DNA of 64,000 nt from Diphasiastrum complanatum (GCA_029204225.1 CM055097.1:9359593-9423592), one strand, 5' to 3'. Counted from the first letter of the stretch, positions 11,690 through 23,041 are shown. The notes: generated by a model from the letters alone, not told the origin. Translations and numbers: made by a program.

Positions 11690-12215
11690 TATAAGTATAC
11701 TGTGTAGATGAGACTGGATCTAGATTCCTATCTTCTGATTTGATTTGTAACAGTTTAATCACTTGATGTTAATCAAAATCTAAATTTGGGAAAAAGGATC
11801 TTGATCAAGCAATCAAAACTCTAAAAATAAATTTTCTCAAAAATTAGTACCAAATCAACTCAGAATTTTTCACAAATTTGACAGTAGCTAGATCAGATAG
11901 ATTAGAACTTAGAAATGGTATTGGTGACAGTTCCCTAGCGAAGGTTAACTCAACAAGAATTCTCCACTACTATTTTGAATTTAAAAAATCACTTAACTTG
12001 TTATTTCTGACAAATCTAAAAAAACTAACCTTTGCCCATTTGAAAGTAGGTAGATCTAACAGAGATAAGGATATGGTAGAACTGGAAAAGGCTCTTTTGT
12101 AGCTTGGCAAGGGTTTAAATGAAATTTTTGAGCAATTCTGATAAAACCAACCTTCGCCAAACTTAAAAATAATGAAATACTAAATTCAAAAATCACAAAC
12201 AAATTGGCGAAGTTC
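11690..12215 (-). other. Leader of the gypsy gag element with two-way motif
   Basis: Upstream (minus strand) of the gag start, the leader is AT-rich and non-coding. It contains AACCTTYGCC at 12027-12036 and 12149-12158 and the reverse complement (GCGAAGGTT, GGCGAAGTT) at 11938-11946 and 12206-12214. The leaders of two other elements in the window have the same kind of scattered two-way motif. No LTR of this element is visible: the Tat-like LTR at 12261 cuts in first. Confidence 0.5.
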
Positions 12216-12255
12216 GAGCAAAGATTGAAGAGTGATATTTTGTTCATGTATACTT

Positions 12256-12260
12256 CAAAG
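12256..12260 (+). repeat. CAAAG target-site duplication, left copy
   Basis: CAAAG directly precedes the Tat-like LTR start at 12261. The partner CAAAG, read on the minus strand, directly follows the 3' LTR of the same family at 25452-25456. The two copies now face each other because the DNA between them is inverted. Confidence 0.65.
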
Positions 12261-13064
12261 TGTTGGGGGTATTCCCAACATAGAGTGAACAAAAGAAAAT
12301 GAGACAATAACTGTGTTGCGAGGGCATGGCTTCCTGTGCATATAAGCCCATGATCCAATGAGCACGCAAGGCGATTGTAAATAGAAATAATGGACTTGGG
12401 CCCCTTGTAGTTAAAATAAAACTTGAGGCCCAAAGTCATTTTAAACTTAGAATTCTATTATTTTAGAGTTGGGTCCAAATTGGGCTCACATGAATCTTGT
12501 GAATTTTAATGTACTTTTTGTGGACCCTTGGATTAAGTTGGGCCCAAGATAAATGGTTAGGTTCAATGTACATATTAGCCAATAGAATTTTGGGGCAAGG
12601 GCCTTCCCCATTTATAAAAAGGCACCTCATGTACTCTATTTTCATGCTTAATGAGAAGGAGGAAACTCTACCAAATTTTGGAGAGAAGCATCCTCACTTG
12701 CTATTCAGTACTTGCTAATGTGCTTGATTGTGTTTTCCTTTTGCTCTCAAGTTTGCAAGTTTTTTGGTTTCCATAGTTAAAGTTTTTGCATTAGCAAGCA
12801 CAAGGAACAATTGAGCTGACCTGCACCCTCATTCTCTCTCTCCACCTTCTCTCTATTACTCTCTTTCTCTCTTCTATTCTATTCTTCTCCTTCACAAAAT
12901 CATGATGAATATTAGTTTAGTGGAGTAGAGTTAGGGGTGTGTAGTGTTAGTGGTGATATAGTTAGAGAAAAAGTAGAGAACTATCTAAAAGTAGCATCTA
13001 TTCATAGCTAGGCACCTATCCAGTGTTCTAACCCTTGTTGACAGGCGGGAGGGCTACTACTACG
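12261..13064 (+). mobile_element. 5' LTR of Tat-like element, missing its last 18 bp
   Basis: It starts with the 20-base palindrome-like end TGTTGGGGGTATTCCCAACA and is near-identical (I noted about fifteen mismatches by eye) to the reverse strand of 25476-26279. A TATA box (TTTATAAAAAGG) lies at about 12610. It stops at ..CTACTACTACG; the last bases expected from the other LTR (..AGATCTTTGACC.TACA) are absent here and lie at 30281-30298 on the minus strand, next to a primer site. Thus the LTR was cut by an inversion breakpoint at 13064/13065. Confidence 0.85.
12606..12617 (+). promoter_or_regulatory. TATA box of the Tat-like LTR
   Basis: CATTTATAAAAAGGC lies about 345 bp into the LTR, and the same box is present in the inverted 3' LTR. 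It is the best candidate for the U3 core promoter. Open frames across this region are incidental. Confidence 0.5.
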
Positions 13065-13483
13065 ACCGACCCAACCAACCTAGATCGAACGGATCTAGCC
13101 CCCAAGCTATGGATCAATCACTCAGAGAGAAACGAGGCATCACACCAGCAGCATCCTGCTACCGATCATGCTGTCAAGCATACACTAGTGAGAGCCCAAT
13201 AGGTATACTTATACCCTCCAAGGCCCATGCACCACTAGTTGTGCACTGTGACACCTCACTGGACACCTCTGCAGCCTATCTGGGCCACGTCATCTAGTTC
13301 TCCAATGACTCACTAATAGACCCATACCAATCCACCATCAAGTATTTTAGGCCTACAACCATTAATTATGACCATGTACACATAAGGGCCCCAAATCCCT
13401 TATAGTCATAATTAACTTACGGGTTGTCGATCTACCAGTCCCTAGCGTGGACACGCTACCTGAGACCAGTCATGGGCATGACA
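13065..13483 (-). mobile_element. 3' LTR of gypsy-chromo element, truncated
   Basis: On the minus strand it starts TGTCATGCCC at 13483, directly after the polypurine tract AAGGGAGGAAGAA. It aligns with 18907-19329 with roughly 94-95% identity by eye (about 23 differences). It ends abruptly at 13065. The remaining terminal 59 bp lie in the opposite orientation at 30299-30357, followed by GAAGT, the target duplication also found before the 5' LTR. About 18 bp were lost at the break. Confidence 0.85.
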
Positions 13484-15130
13484 TTCTTCCTCCCTTATTC
13501 AAGTTCTATCCTCAGAACTTAAAATTGGGAAAGCTCCTCCTTAAGCTTCCTACCTGTTCCCAAAAATTATCATCGTCTATACATTCCATCCATCGAACCA
13601 GATGCTCGGTAACTATACGATTTCTCAATCGTTTAGTTATTGTATCCAAGATCTTTCTGGGTTCAAACGGAGACACACCCGATGATTTATCCAACATGTC
13701 CAATCGATCTCTAGATCCAAGATGCTCTCCTTCACGTAAACTCTTTCAGAGATGGCTTATGTGAAATACAGGATGCACTTGAGATCCATTCGGGAATTCC
13801 GATTGGTAAGCTAAGGATTCGATCTTTTTCAAGACCTTAGATGGTCCTATATATCTAGGGGACGATTAGTAATGCTAGCCGGTACGCATTACACTTGAAT
13901 CCATCGATATTCTCAAATATACTCAGTCTCCCACTTGGAAGTCTCTCGGTAATCTTTTCAGATTTGCATAATGTTTATTCCTATCCGGGGCACTCTAGAC
14001 ATTTTTACGTGCAATCCATAGCATTTCCTGCATATCGTGTAGGAAATCCGCTACTTTCTGAAATTTGATCGTCCGAGTCTCAACCGCGATGGGTGATATA
14101 GGTTTAAAACTATACGTAAGCATGCACGAGCTATAACCGGTAGCCAAATGCTTATTATAACTCAATCTCCATCAAGGATAACTTCCTCTCCGAGGAGATT
14201 GCTAAGAAAATATGAATACATATCTAAACTGATCTTCTGATCACGCTAGTAATTCTTCTTTTAAACGATCAAGTATAACTAGAATATGAACTATGATTCG
14301 TCAATCATAATTCATCAGATTCTTGTCCTATACTCAATAAAAGAAGACAACTACCAATGATTAGACGAACTTTAAGTTCAGAGTCATCACTAGTTTAGCA
14401 AATACGGCCACCAAAAGCGACCAGTGAACTTCGAATCACGAATGTTCATAATGTCACTTTGGTAATCCATAAAGACTAACCAAATGCTCCAATTACATGG
14501 TCTTTACCCAGATAAACATAGTCGATTTGGTAAGATGGCCAGTCATTACCAAAATTCCACTATCTTGTTTATTATTCGGGATAATCTACCGTGAACACAA
14601 CCTCCTCCTATGGATTAGGTATATCTTAGAATCTGAGTTATGATTCACCAATCCCAACTCTCCAGATTCCCAAGACCATACCATATCATAAGAGTGTATT
14701 ACAATTCTTAAAAGACACATGAGCTGTTCACAAAGTCCTTTCCATCTGGAAAGTTCCAAACTTTTACAACTCACACATGGACGGTGCCAATATAAGAATT
14801 GTAATCCAAAAAACGTCCTTACTTTAGACATGGCACAAATTTTCATTCCAAAGTTAGGGTCCCAATCTAGAATATGTCTAGATTTTCCTCTTAAGTTCTA
14901 ATCTAGAATAACTTAAGATTTACCGAAACCTCATTACGTGAAGTTCCAACTTTTGGCAAACAACTATCCAACTCTCCTGAGTCTTCCGGGATAGCATTCC
15001 ATCCTTTCCAAACGGGAAAACATAAGTCCCAAAATTTCCGTGTATTCTATGCACACCCATCAGTAAATGAATCCAAAACGACTCATAAATGTTGTGACTT
15101 ATAAGCAATACACAACTCAACAATAATATC
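13484..15130 (-). pseudogene. gypsy-chromo integrase with chromodomain, degenerate
   Basis: Reading the minus strand from high to low coordinates gives pieces of a chromovirus integrase. A decayed zinc-binding segment ends in VCQKLELH (about 14955). Core pieces include VSLYGLPK, then RDSKFTGRFW at about 14435, where the first catalytic strands are broken. The SYSFKPISP region follows at about 14110, then HPVFHISHL at about 13760. The C-terminal chromodomain (13703-13512) reads EPRKILDTITKRLRNR, then LVRW and the DDNFWEQ acidic-aromatic patch. The polypurine tract at 13484-13496 and 3' LTR follow at once. Many stops and slips; not functional. Confidence 0.75.
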
Positions 15131-17580
15131 CATAAGTGAGATTACTATTGTTGATTTTCCACAACTAACTCAGAAGTAGCGCTTCTAACTTGATTAGTTT
15201 TAGAAAATATTTAAATGTCTCGGTGTGGTACCAAAACACCACATTTAATTTGATTCAAAATCAATTATAGGTCAATAAGCAATTCTCAATGAGAAATTAC
15301 TATAACCTAGCGAGAAATTGTCTTAAACACAATTCTCATCAATATGCCTATGTACCAAAAAACTAGTTTATGCATGCAAAAAGACTTAGTTCATGGAATA
15401 CTTTGTAGATCCACAAGATTAAAAGTTTGTAAAAAAGGTTTAATGATCCCACAAAGATTCACTACATAACATATCTCTACAAATAACTCCCGATCTGTAC
15501 ACAACACTTTCAATCCCGAGAATCTTGTAACTTGGTTATCCTCTAAGAGAGAATATTTCTCAAAGAGTGCTATTTCACATCCAAAAAATCTCAACCGGAG
15601 ATTAACTCAAAAGAATATAATGTTAGCATGAATTTCCTTCCTTGCATCAACCCACAGATCTCAATCCAAACTAAGATCAAGTTGACTATATCCAGCAAGA
15701 ACAGGTTTGATCAAACCTCCCATCTTGCAATAGAATTCCAAGTTCTGACACAAATCAATCGGACTTGTTTTCAGCCACTTTTCTACCGCAAGAGTACTTT
15801 CTAAATTTTCCCCCTTTAAATCTTCAAACCAAATATCTACTATAATCCATAAAGGATTTCTGTAACATCTAAATATCCTATCGTTTCTAATTCATAAAAC
15901 AGGTCCATCATCGATATAATAGATTCCTCCTTGAATCTTTGACCGATGTTTCTCCTTGATAATTTTCTTTTCTTCCTACTTCTCCCCCTTTTTAACAGGA
16001 AATGCCAGGAGTTTATAAGGGGTGCAGATCGTTTGAGATTTGCCCAGGAGAAGAATCTAAGAAGAGATCCAAGAAAATCTTGAAAGCCAAAAGAAGTGTT
16101 TCATCAGTGTAAGCAAATACCAATGATGTTTCAACACGGCGACTAAACCAAAGATCTTCTTGGTTAGCAATCTTGAGAATTGACCTGTAAATCAAAAAAA
16201 GATTTCTTGAAGATTCAAGTAGAAAAAATAAGTTTAGAAAACGGTTTCATTAACCATTTCTGTGACATCGTCCATGGTCAACGGGTAATCATTACTACCT
16301 TCCAAGAAATCACAAATTTTTGGTTAATAAATGTGTTAAGAAATTCACCAATATATCATTTATAAAGAAATAGCTTGTTAGGTTTCCGATAGTATTTGGC
16401 ATCACTAAGATTTACGGCCATACTATGGTCAAGTGATCCAGTTAGTTTCAGATCTTCATTTTGGAATCGCATGCGTCCCATACCACAAGTTCTTCCTCTA
16501 CGAAGGCCCTCCACTTCTTGATCAAAGTGTCAAAAAAAATAGTACAATTATATGAAGTTCTCGGGAATTATTAACAAATTCCAACTTCATCCCAAACAAA
16601 CATTTTGTTGCCCCTTTTCACAATCTTTACGTTCACTGAAAGGATCAAAGTATTTATGCCTTGAGTGACAGATTTAGAAGTGGGGAAGAATGAACCGACT
16701 TTTTCTTGTTCTAAACATCAAATAGTGTTGGTACGCCCTCGGCTTCAAGCACATAAAGAAACAACTTTTTCATTCCAGTTTAGTTTTCATCCTAGGCTTC
16801 TGGGCCCTTCTGGTTGTGCATGATTATGAAAAAACGACACCTTGGCCAAAAAAATCCAAGAAATTCACGTTCTCGGTTGCCCATTGCAGTTAATAAAGCA
16901 AATAAATATTTCGTCAATTGTGAAAAAGCCTTACGGAATCCCCCACCAGAAATTCAGCCCAGTCACAGCTCTATGGGTTGCATCCACTCCCACGAGGAGG
17001 CTTATCCAAAGCTAAAAACTGATGAAATTCGCTCGTTTTTATTTTGGGACGTTGTGTAAGCTAACAAGCTCACCCAACGGTTTATCCAGTCATCAACAAC
17101 TTCCGGGCTTTACTCGTCAAAAAATTTCCGGTTTTAAGCCCAAGTTGTAATGGTAAAGGCTATTTATTGATTGAATAGATTTTGCATTTGATTTTTTTTC
17201 TATTTATTGCCCAGATGAAATTCCAACACAACGTGGTTTAAAATTGAAACCATGTGTTTAATATATTTAGGGGGTCACCACTGTCGAGCGATGCCGAGCA
17301 AATGTTCAATTGCCTCCCCTCTTTAGAATTTCACTCTATCTGTTTTGCAAATGACAAACCAAAAAATTTGAAAAAATTTACGTTCGGTTAAATCATTACG
17401 GGTATAATTTTCCTGATAAAGCACTTGCCCAAAAATCATAATTTTAATGGACGATATCATGCTTATAAAATTTATACCGAAACTATTACACTTCACTACT
17501 TAAGCCATTACAATTCACCAAACACATTAACTGCATTTACATTTCCGTAGTCCAAAAATGACTAAAATGCTTATGGAAAA
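15131..17580. other. Internal part of gypsy-chromo element, no domain recognised
   Basis: This 2.4 kb lies between the integrase relic and a GC-rich block, inside the LTR pair 13065-13483 / 18833-19329. By position it should hold reverse transcriptase and RNase H read on the minus strand. I could not find RT or RNase H motifs; short frames at 15391-15594 and 16013-16195 (minus) match nothing I know. It is either very decayed pol or unrelated inserted DNA. Confidence 0.4.
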
Positions 17581-17584
17581 ACAA

Positions 17585-17639
17585 AAATTGAAATGAAAAA
17601 ATCCCATAGATATAAACTCGGAGATTCTGAACCTAAACG

Positions 17640-17672
<33 letters not shown>

Positions 17673-17990
17673 CCGCTCTTCTTACTCACAACTTACACCC
17701 TTCCTCCAGGGGTTTCCCAAAGCCCAAGCAGCAGAGAACAGGACGCGACGTCCAGCGCAGACGCCCGAGAGAGAGAGAGAGAGAGACTATGGCCGTGAGG
17801 GATGGAAGCGCGCCATCCCACCTCAAATCCAGCCCATTTGTTTGCAGGTTTCAGCAGAAGGAAGGGCGCCCAGGATGAAGCATACAGGCATGACTTTGGA
17901 AGCCTATATCTGTAGTTTTTTCCAGGTTTCTTGCATTCGAGATGCAGGAAGCATTCAAGCATAAAATTCTGCTGCTACTCTGCAGATTAA
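17585..17990 (+). other. GC-rich block with poly-C and GA tracts, possible host exon fragment
   Basis: Composition jumps here: a run of 32 C (17640-17671), a CpG-containing stretch, a GA repeat (17768-17786), then ATGGCC at 17789 in a good plant start context. The frame from that ATG is only 29 codons (MAVRDGSAPSHLKSSP...) and stops at 17878. The look is that of a 5' UTR plus first exon of a plant gene, with GT dinucleotides nearby but no clear donor, and no downstream exon in sight. It may be a captured or stranded gene fragment inside a retrotransposon. I do not recognise the product. Confidence 0.25.
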
Positions 17991-17999
17991 AGATGATTT

Positions 18000-18819
18000 A
18001 AAGGCGATTTTACAGCTGCTTAGCCTTACTTTGCTTTTACAAATGCATAAGCAATCCATTCTTACAGATTCACATATGCACAGGTTTTATTATGGCTGGA
18101 AAACAGGGTATATGCGGCACAAATTTCTTCAAAACACATATTTGCAGGCTGCACATCCCTTTACCACAAGATAGGCTCTGCAATAGTTCATACCATCACA
18201 AAGATGGCTTTACTGATCTACTCCAACCTGCAAAACACTGTTAATTTGAAGAAACTCCAGTATAACCTGTAAACCATCAAGAAACCGCCATGCAAATACT
18301 GTAAGAAACACCAACACTCATAATCAATGATTGGTCTTTTTTTGTACATTAGTCTTTTTTTGTACTTGTTTTCCTGCTTTTCCATTGATTCAAGCCAAAA
18401 TTGGCTCATTAAAAAGCAAAAGACAGCCAACAAAGCCACCTAAGTCACAGTGTAATAAACAAAAAGCCGTAAAAACCAGCATTCACTCATATTGATCCCA
18501 TTGCTAACGGAAAAGTGTCCCTAATGAAGTAAGCGGCAACACAAATGAATTGAAAATCGAAAATTTACTTCCAGAAAACCAATATGAAGTGTCTAAACAT
18601 CGAACCGATTGTATACCTGGTAGTGCACTTACCACACAACCAATTACATTTCAAAAAAGAAAATCAACGGGAAGAACAATCCGAACTTTTCACCGTTTTG
18701 TTGCATACTCCATTGAATTCTCGAAAAAGTATTGAGATTCTATATCACACAATGGGAAAATCCCACAATTCTAGATTTCTTTTGAACACAAATCAATGGC
18801 AAAAACGTGCTCAGAATTG
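18000..18819. other. Unassigned DNA between GC block and primer site
   Basis: AT-rich sequence inside the gypsy-chromo LTR pair. By position it is the leader or gag region of that element, but no gag motif was found on the minus strand and no long frame exists on either strand. Confidence 0.4.
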
Positions 18820-18831
18820 GCTCTAATACCA
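18820..18831 (-). promoter_or_regulatory. Primer-binding site of gypsy-chromo element
   Basis: On the minus strand TGGTATTAGAGC starts one base after the LTR end at 18833. It differs by one base from the initiator tRNA-Met type site TGGTATCAGAGC. This fixes the orientation of the element and the inner edge of its 5' LTR. Confidence 0.8.
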
Positions 18832-18832
18832 A

Positions 18833-19329
18833 TATAAAGTCCTCAAACCAAGGATCCTATTCTAAGCATGCCAGTCACAAGCAACACAAGGGAACCTGAT
18901 GGTGGGCAAACCGACTCAACCAACCTAGATTGAACGGATCTAGCCTCCAAGCTCTTGATCAATCACTCAGAGAGGAACGAGGAGGCATCACACCAGCAGC
19001 ATCCTGCTACCGGTCATGCTGTCAAGCATACACTAGTGAGAGCCCAATAGGTATACCTATACCCTCCAAGGCCCATGCACCACTAGTAGTGCACTGTGAC
19101 ACCTCACTGGACACCTCTGCAGCCTATCTGGGCCACGTCATCCAGTTCCCCAATGACTCATTGATAGACTCATACCAATCCACCATCAAGTGTTTTAGGC
19201 CTACAGCCATTAATTATAAATGTACACATAAGGGCCCCAAATCCCTTATAGTCACAATTAACTTACGAGTTGTCGGTCTACCGGTCCCTAGCATGGACAC
19301 GCTACCCGAGACTAGTCATGGGCATGACA
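18833..19329 (-). mobile_element. 5' LTR of gypsy-chromo element (497 bp)
   Basis: Minus-strand limits are TGTCATGCCC (19329) and ..GAGGACTTTATA (18833), the latter abutting the primer site. It matches 13065-13483 and, for its last 59 bp, 30299-30357. The five bases before its start (GAAGT, 19334-19330 on the minus strand) equal those after the displaced 3' LTR end at 30358-30362. This shows the element inserted into a copia protease gene. Confidence 0.9.
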
Positions 19330-19334
19330 ACTTC

Positions 19335-19960
19335 GGATGTATTATCAACAGTAGGGCCACTAATCACTTATGCTTATGTCATAGTGGAGGACCTATTGTA
19401 TTATCATGGATCTTCTTCTTGCGTAGATATGGTTTATCAGTCACTTGAATGGTGGGATCAGCGCTTCCACGATGCTAATCACTATCATCTCATGGTAGGT
19501 GTGATATTCAACAGGGTTATCTACCTTCCTTTCTGGTTGTTCACTAGTCAAGTTCACACTCAATGGCAAGTAGGTCATGCTTGGCGTCTGACGGGTTAGG
19601 TAACGCTCAACAATGGCGGAACATAGGTTTCATTGGTCTTCTACAGCTCAAAATAGCTCAAAACTAACAACATGCATTCAACATGCAAGCAAATATATCA
19701 ACATGCAAGCAATCTGAAAAATTCAGGAGACATGCATGCAACATGCATGGACTAATAGTTGCACATGCAAAAGTAAATTGAATTGATCATACTTATGAAG
19801 CGATTAGATCTGCCCAACTATGGTGAACAAGAAAGAAGATGAAGAGGATGTGAGCAGAAAAGTACATAATACTCACGAAAGAAACTTGCTACATAAACTA
19901 GAATGATAGCGTATGCTATAGTTGAGGTGTCCATCCTTTTATGCCAAACCTCTTGAATAG
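19335..19960 (-). other. Probable upstream part of copia-B, plus CATGCA-rich stretch
   Basis: Read on the minus strand, the last 12 codons before the GAAGT duplication are in the same frame as the copia-B protease that resumes at 30363, so at least this end belongs to copia-B (a gag-to-protease linker). Further up it has stops and no knuckle I can see. From 19671 to 19769 there are six CATGCA hexamers in 99 bp. From 19800 to 19960 the sequence grades into the copia-A relic. Confidence 0.45.
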
Positions 19961-19964
19961 GTAT

Positions 19965-21153
19965 TTACTCTCTTGCAACACATCCAACTTGTTGAGCAAT
20001 AACACAAGCATCTAGTTTGAACAACTTCCCTTGTCTTTTATCTTTTGCACTCAAGATATTTTTCCTTTTGATCATACAAGCATCTCCATCAAACTCAACT
20101 TTGAGGCCTTCACTTAGCAATTGACTCACACTAAGTAAATTCTTGGTAATAGATAGAATGAATAAAACATCATCCAAATGAACATTCCTATTTGTAGAGA
20201 GACAAATAGGAATTATGCGAATCCCTTTGATTTTACACTCACCATCATTGGCCGTGTAGATCACCCTCTTGTCATTTCCATATGCCAACAAAGAAGTGAA
20301 GTACTCTTTGTGAAAGGTCATGTGTGAACTGGTTCCACTATCAATCCACCATTGATCTAGATCTCCATCATTGACAAGCATACATGAAGACATCACAAAA
20401 GCATTATCATTTGCATCTTGAACATCCAAACCATCTTCATCAAGAGTAAGACTACCTTGCTTGTCTCCTTGACCTCTCTTCTTCTTGTAGCACTCATTTG
20501 TAAAGTGTCCTTTGATGCCACAATAGAAGCACTTGAGCTTTGATCTATCTTTCTTTTTGCCATTTGTCAGAAGCCTCCCCTTGATCTTGCCCTTTAGACC
20601 ACTTGCTTTTGCTTTTGCCCTTGATGAACATAGCCTCCTCTCCAACTTGAGATGTTGATGAAGATCCACCTCTTGCTTGAAGCCTATATTTTTCATTGAT
20701 CAAAATCTCTTGAAGATCAATCAAACTTGGCAAAGTCTTTTGAATAGCAAGATTTTGAACAATGTTAGCATGAGCATCCAACAATCCATTAAGAATAACT
20801 TGAACAAGCTCTCCTTCCTTAATGCTCTCATCATTCAATGCTTTCACTCTCAAGAAAAATATGTTTGGACTTTCTTCACTCTTTTGCAAACAAGAAAATA
20901 TTTGTCTTTTTAGAGTCAACACTCTAGAAGTAGACTTGGATTCATAAAGCTTCTTTAATGAATCCCAAACATCCTTTGATGAAGTACTCTTACCAACTTC
21001 CTTGAGGAGCTCATTGGTAACATTCATGTGTAGAGCCTTTTTGGCCCTCTTGTCATACCTCATTTGATCTTGTTGTGTTGCTGGTCTCTCCTCCAAACCT
21101 ACAACAATATCCAAAACATCATTCATCTCAAGAAGTGCTTTCATCTTCACTTT
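19965..21153 (-). pseudogene. copia-A gag and protease, minus-strand copy
   Basis: This is the best preserved copia-A coding copy. Gag runs from about 21150 (LLEMNDVLDIVVGLEERPAT) through LLKEVGKSTSS. After one frameshift near 20570-20700 it has the CCHC knuckle CFYCGIKGHFTNEC (about 20535-20490). The protease reads WWIDSGTSSHMTFH at about 20355-20315 with an intact DSG, then NLLSVSQLL. It ends near 19965 in the pre-integrase region. Its start is cut at about 21153: the missing N-terminus, leader, primer site and LTR are at 44235-45510 on the same strand, with about 22 bases lost at the break. Confidence 0.85.
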
Positions 21154-21537
21154 GCGGAAGTTTTCAAGAAAGCTTTCGTGATAGCGGATGATGTTGACTA
21201 CTACCTGAAGTTCGTGAACTGCAAAATGGGTACAAAAAGCTTGGACTCTTATATCTAGAAATTCATGGACCTATGGAATAGGGTTCCATCATTCGATGCA
21301 AAGTTGGCACTTTGGCAATTTGTCCTAGGTTTGCCAGCCAACTATCAAAACAAATGCAGGCGAAATGTGCTTCAAAGTCTCGAGGATGCATTTCGGATTG
21401 TGAAAGCATATGATTCCATAGTGGTGGCATTCAGGAAGTAGTTTGCGCAAATTCCAACCACTTTGAAAACCAAGAAGGGAAAGAAGCGCGATCCAAATCA
21501 AGCAAAATATTTTGACGAATTAGATCAAGCAGCGTCA
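21152..21537 (+). pseudogene. G1 gag, C-terminal half
   Basis: It opens at TTGCGGAAG and reads VFKKAFVIADDVDYY, FVNCKMGTKSLDSY, GLPANYQNKC and KYFDELDQAASP, parallel to the gag at 1386-1832. The preceding half of the same gag ends at 44234-44236, and placing the two together keeps the reading frame without losing a base. A stop at about 21256 and another at 21439 break it. At 21538 it runs into a copia-A LTR. Confidence 0.8.
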
Positions 21538-21900
21538 CCAAGTGGCCAAATAGGTTTTGGACCTATTATAAAAGGAGGAAACTCATGGAGAGACACGTCT
21601 TCTCTCTTCTCTATCTCATTTCATGCTTATATATGGTTCTCTTGGGTTCTACTATCCATGTGTATAATGATCTATAATTGCTCTTTCTGGATCCACATGT
21701 GTGAAATACAATAGCTTGCTGGTTTTGCATGGACAACATCAATACTTTATCATTTGATTCATGTTTGATCAAGTTTTATTAGAGTTTGCATCTCATTTTG
21801 TGTGTAGATGCTGATTTTGGTGAAATTGGTAGAGTATCTTCTTTTGTAACCAAAGATTAGGGACATGGATTGGATCATAAATGATCTGAAATCCTTCACA
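21538..21900 (+). mobile_element. 3' half of a copia-A LTR
   Basis: Homologous to 2086-2470, ending with the same TTCACA, and closer to that copy than to 44872-45510. It includes the TATA box and lacks an internal stretch of about 37 bp. It is followed by TAATG and resumed G1 gag, the same site at which the 1833 LTR interrupts gag. I read it as the 3' LTR end of the copia-A insertion whose 5' LTR is at 1833. Its left edge is a fusion to G1 gag at a short shared CCAAGTGGCC-like stretch. Confidence 0.75.
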
Positions 21901-23041
21901 TAATGTGCTTCAAACTTTCAATGACGTCGTACAAGTCATGAAAGCGTATGATGATATCTAGAAAGCAATTATAGGCTAATCCATCTGGATCATCTGGATC
22001 CAGCCAAAAGGAAGGGAAAAGAAGAGTTCGTCGAAATAAAAAATCTAAGTATTTTGATGAACTGGATCAAGCTGCATCTGAGTTTAGACAAAAGAAACAA
22101 TTGCCCTTGAAAAAGGCTAGAAGGACCAATGTGTGTTTAGTGATTCGGTGATAGGAATAGTTATTCTACAGGATAATAGGCCGATAGCATTTGAAAGCAA
22201 GAAACTCACAGGGCCTCACTTGCGTTACACAACTCAGGAGAAGGAGTTATTTGTTGTGATACATGCACTTAAAACCTGGAGGCATTACCTTTATAGTAGT
22301 CAGTTAATAGTGTATAGAGATCACCAGTCTCTAAAGTACTTTTGTAATCAGAATGATCTAAGGGGTCGTAAAGCTCGTTGGGCTAAGCTCATGCAGGAAT
22401 TTGATCATGAAATCCGATATGTCAAGGGAAGCTCTAACCAAGTTGCGGATGCGCTTATTCGGATGTGAATTAAATGAACTTTCATTCACCTAGATTTCCA
22501 CTGATCTGTATCTTTCACTGAGAGGGAGGTGTGAATCGGATTCTCATTTTAGTCCCATCTGAAAGATGGTGGAGATAAGAAAGAATGAGAATGGAATAAA
22601 GATTTACTCATAGAGGTCTCAGGTTCCTAGGAAAGATAAGAAGATAGCGGAACAGTTCTCTATCCGAGGTGGTTTATTATTTTGGAATAAGAAAGTTTGT
22701 GTACTAGCGGATGATAAGATAAAGAAGAGGATTGTTTATGAGTGTCATGACGTTCCTTGTGCAGGTCATCCCGATATACATAGGACTCTAGACTTGGTCA
22801 GAAGAGAGTTTTATTGGCCAAAACTCAAGCCATTTGTCAAGTCTTATGTGGTTAAATGTAGATCTTGTCAATTAGCCAAAGTTGAACGCTTGATGACTGG
22901 AGGGTTGTTACATCTTCTAGATATCCCTCATAAACAATGGAAAAGTATATTTATGGATTTTGTGGTTGGACTTCCAAGGACCCAACGCAGCATAAAGAAG
23001 AACTCCCCTGGTTTTCACTTCTAGAGATAGAAGTGGTTCAA
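21901..23041 (+). pseudogene. G1 gag end, RNase H and integrase zinc domain
   Basis: Gag sense resumes at 21901 and reaches a second KYFDELDQAA at about 22050. After a deletion the RNase H domain follows (22133-22468): PIAFESKKLTGPHLRYTTQE, WRHYLYSS, then SNQVADAL near its end. The integrase zinc domain at 22740-22920 has the His pair in YECHDVPCAGHPDIH and the Cys pair in CRSCQ. The first catalytic strand appears as MDFVVGLP (about 22953). Protease, reverse transcriptase and most of the integrase core are deleted. The end joins a polypurine tract. Confidence 0.8.
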
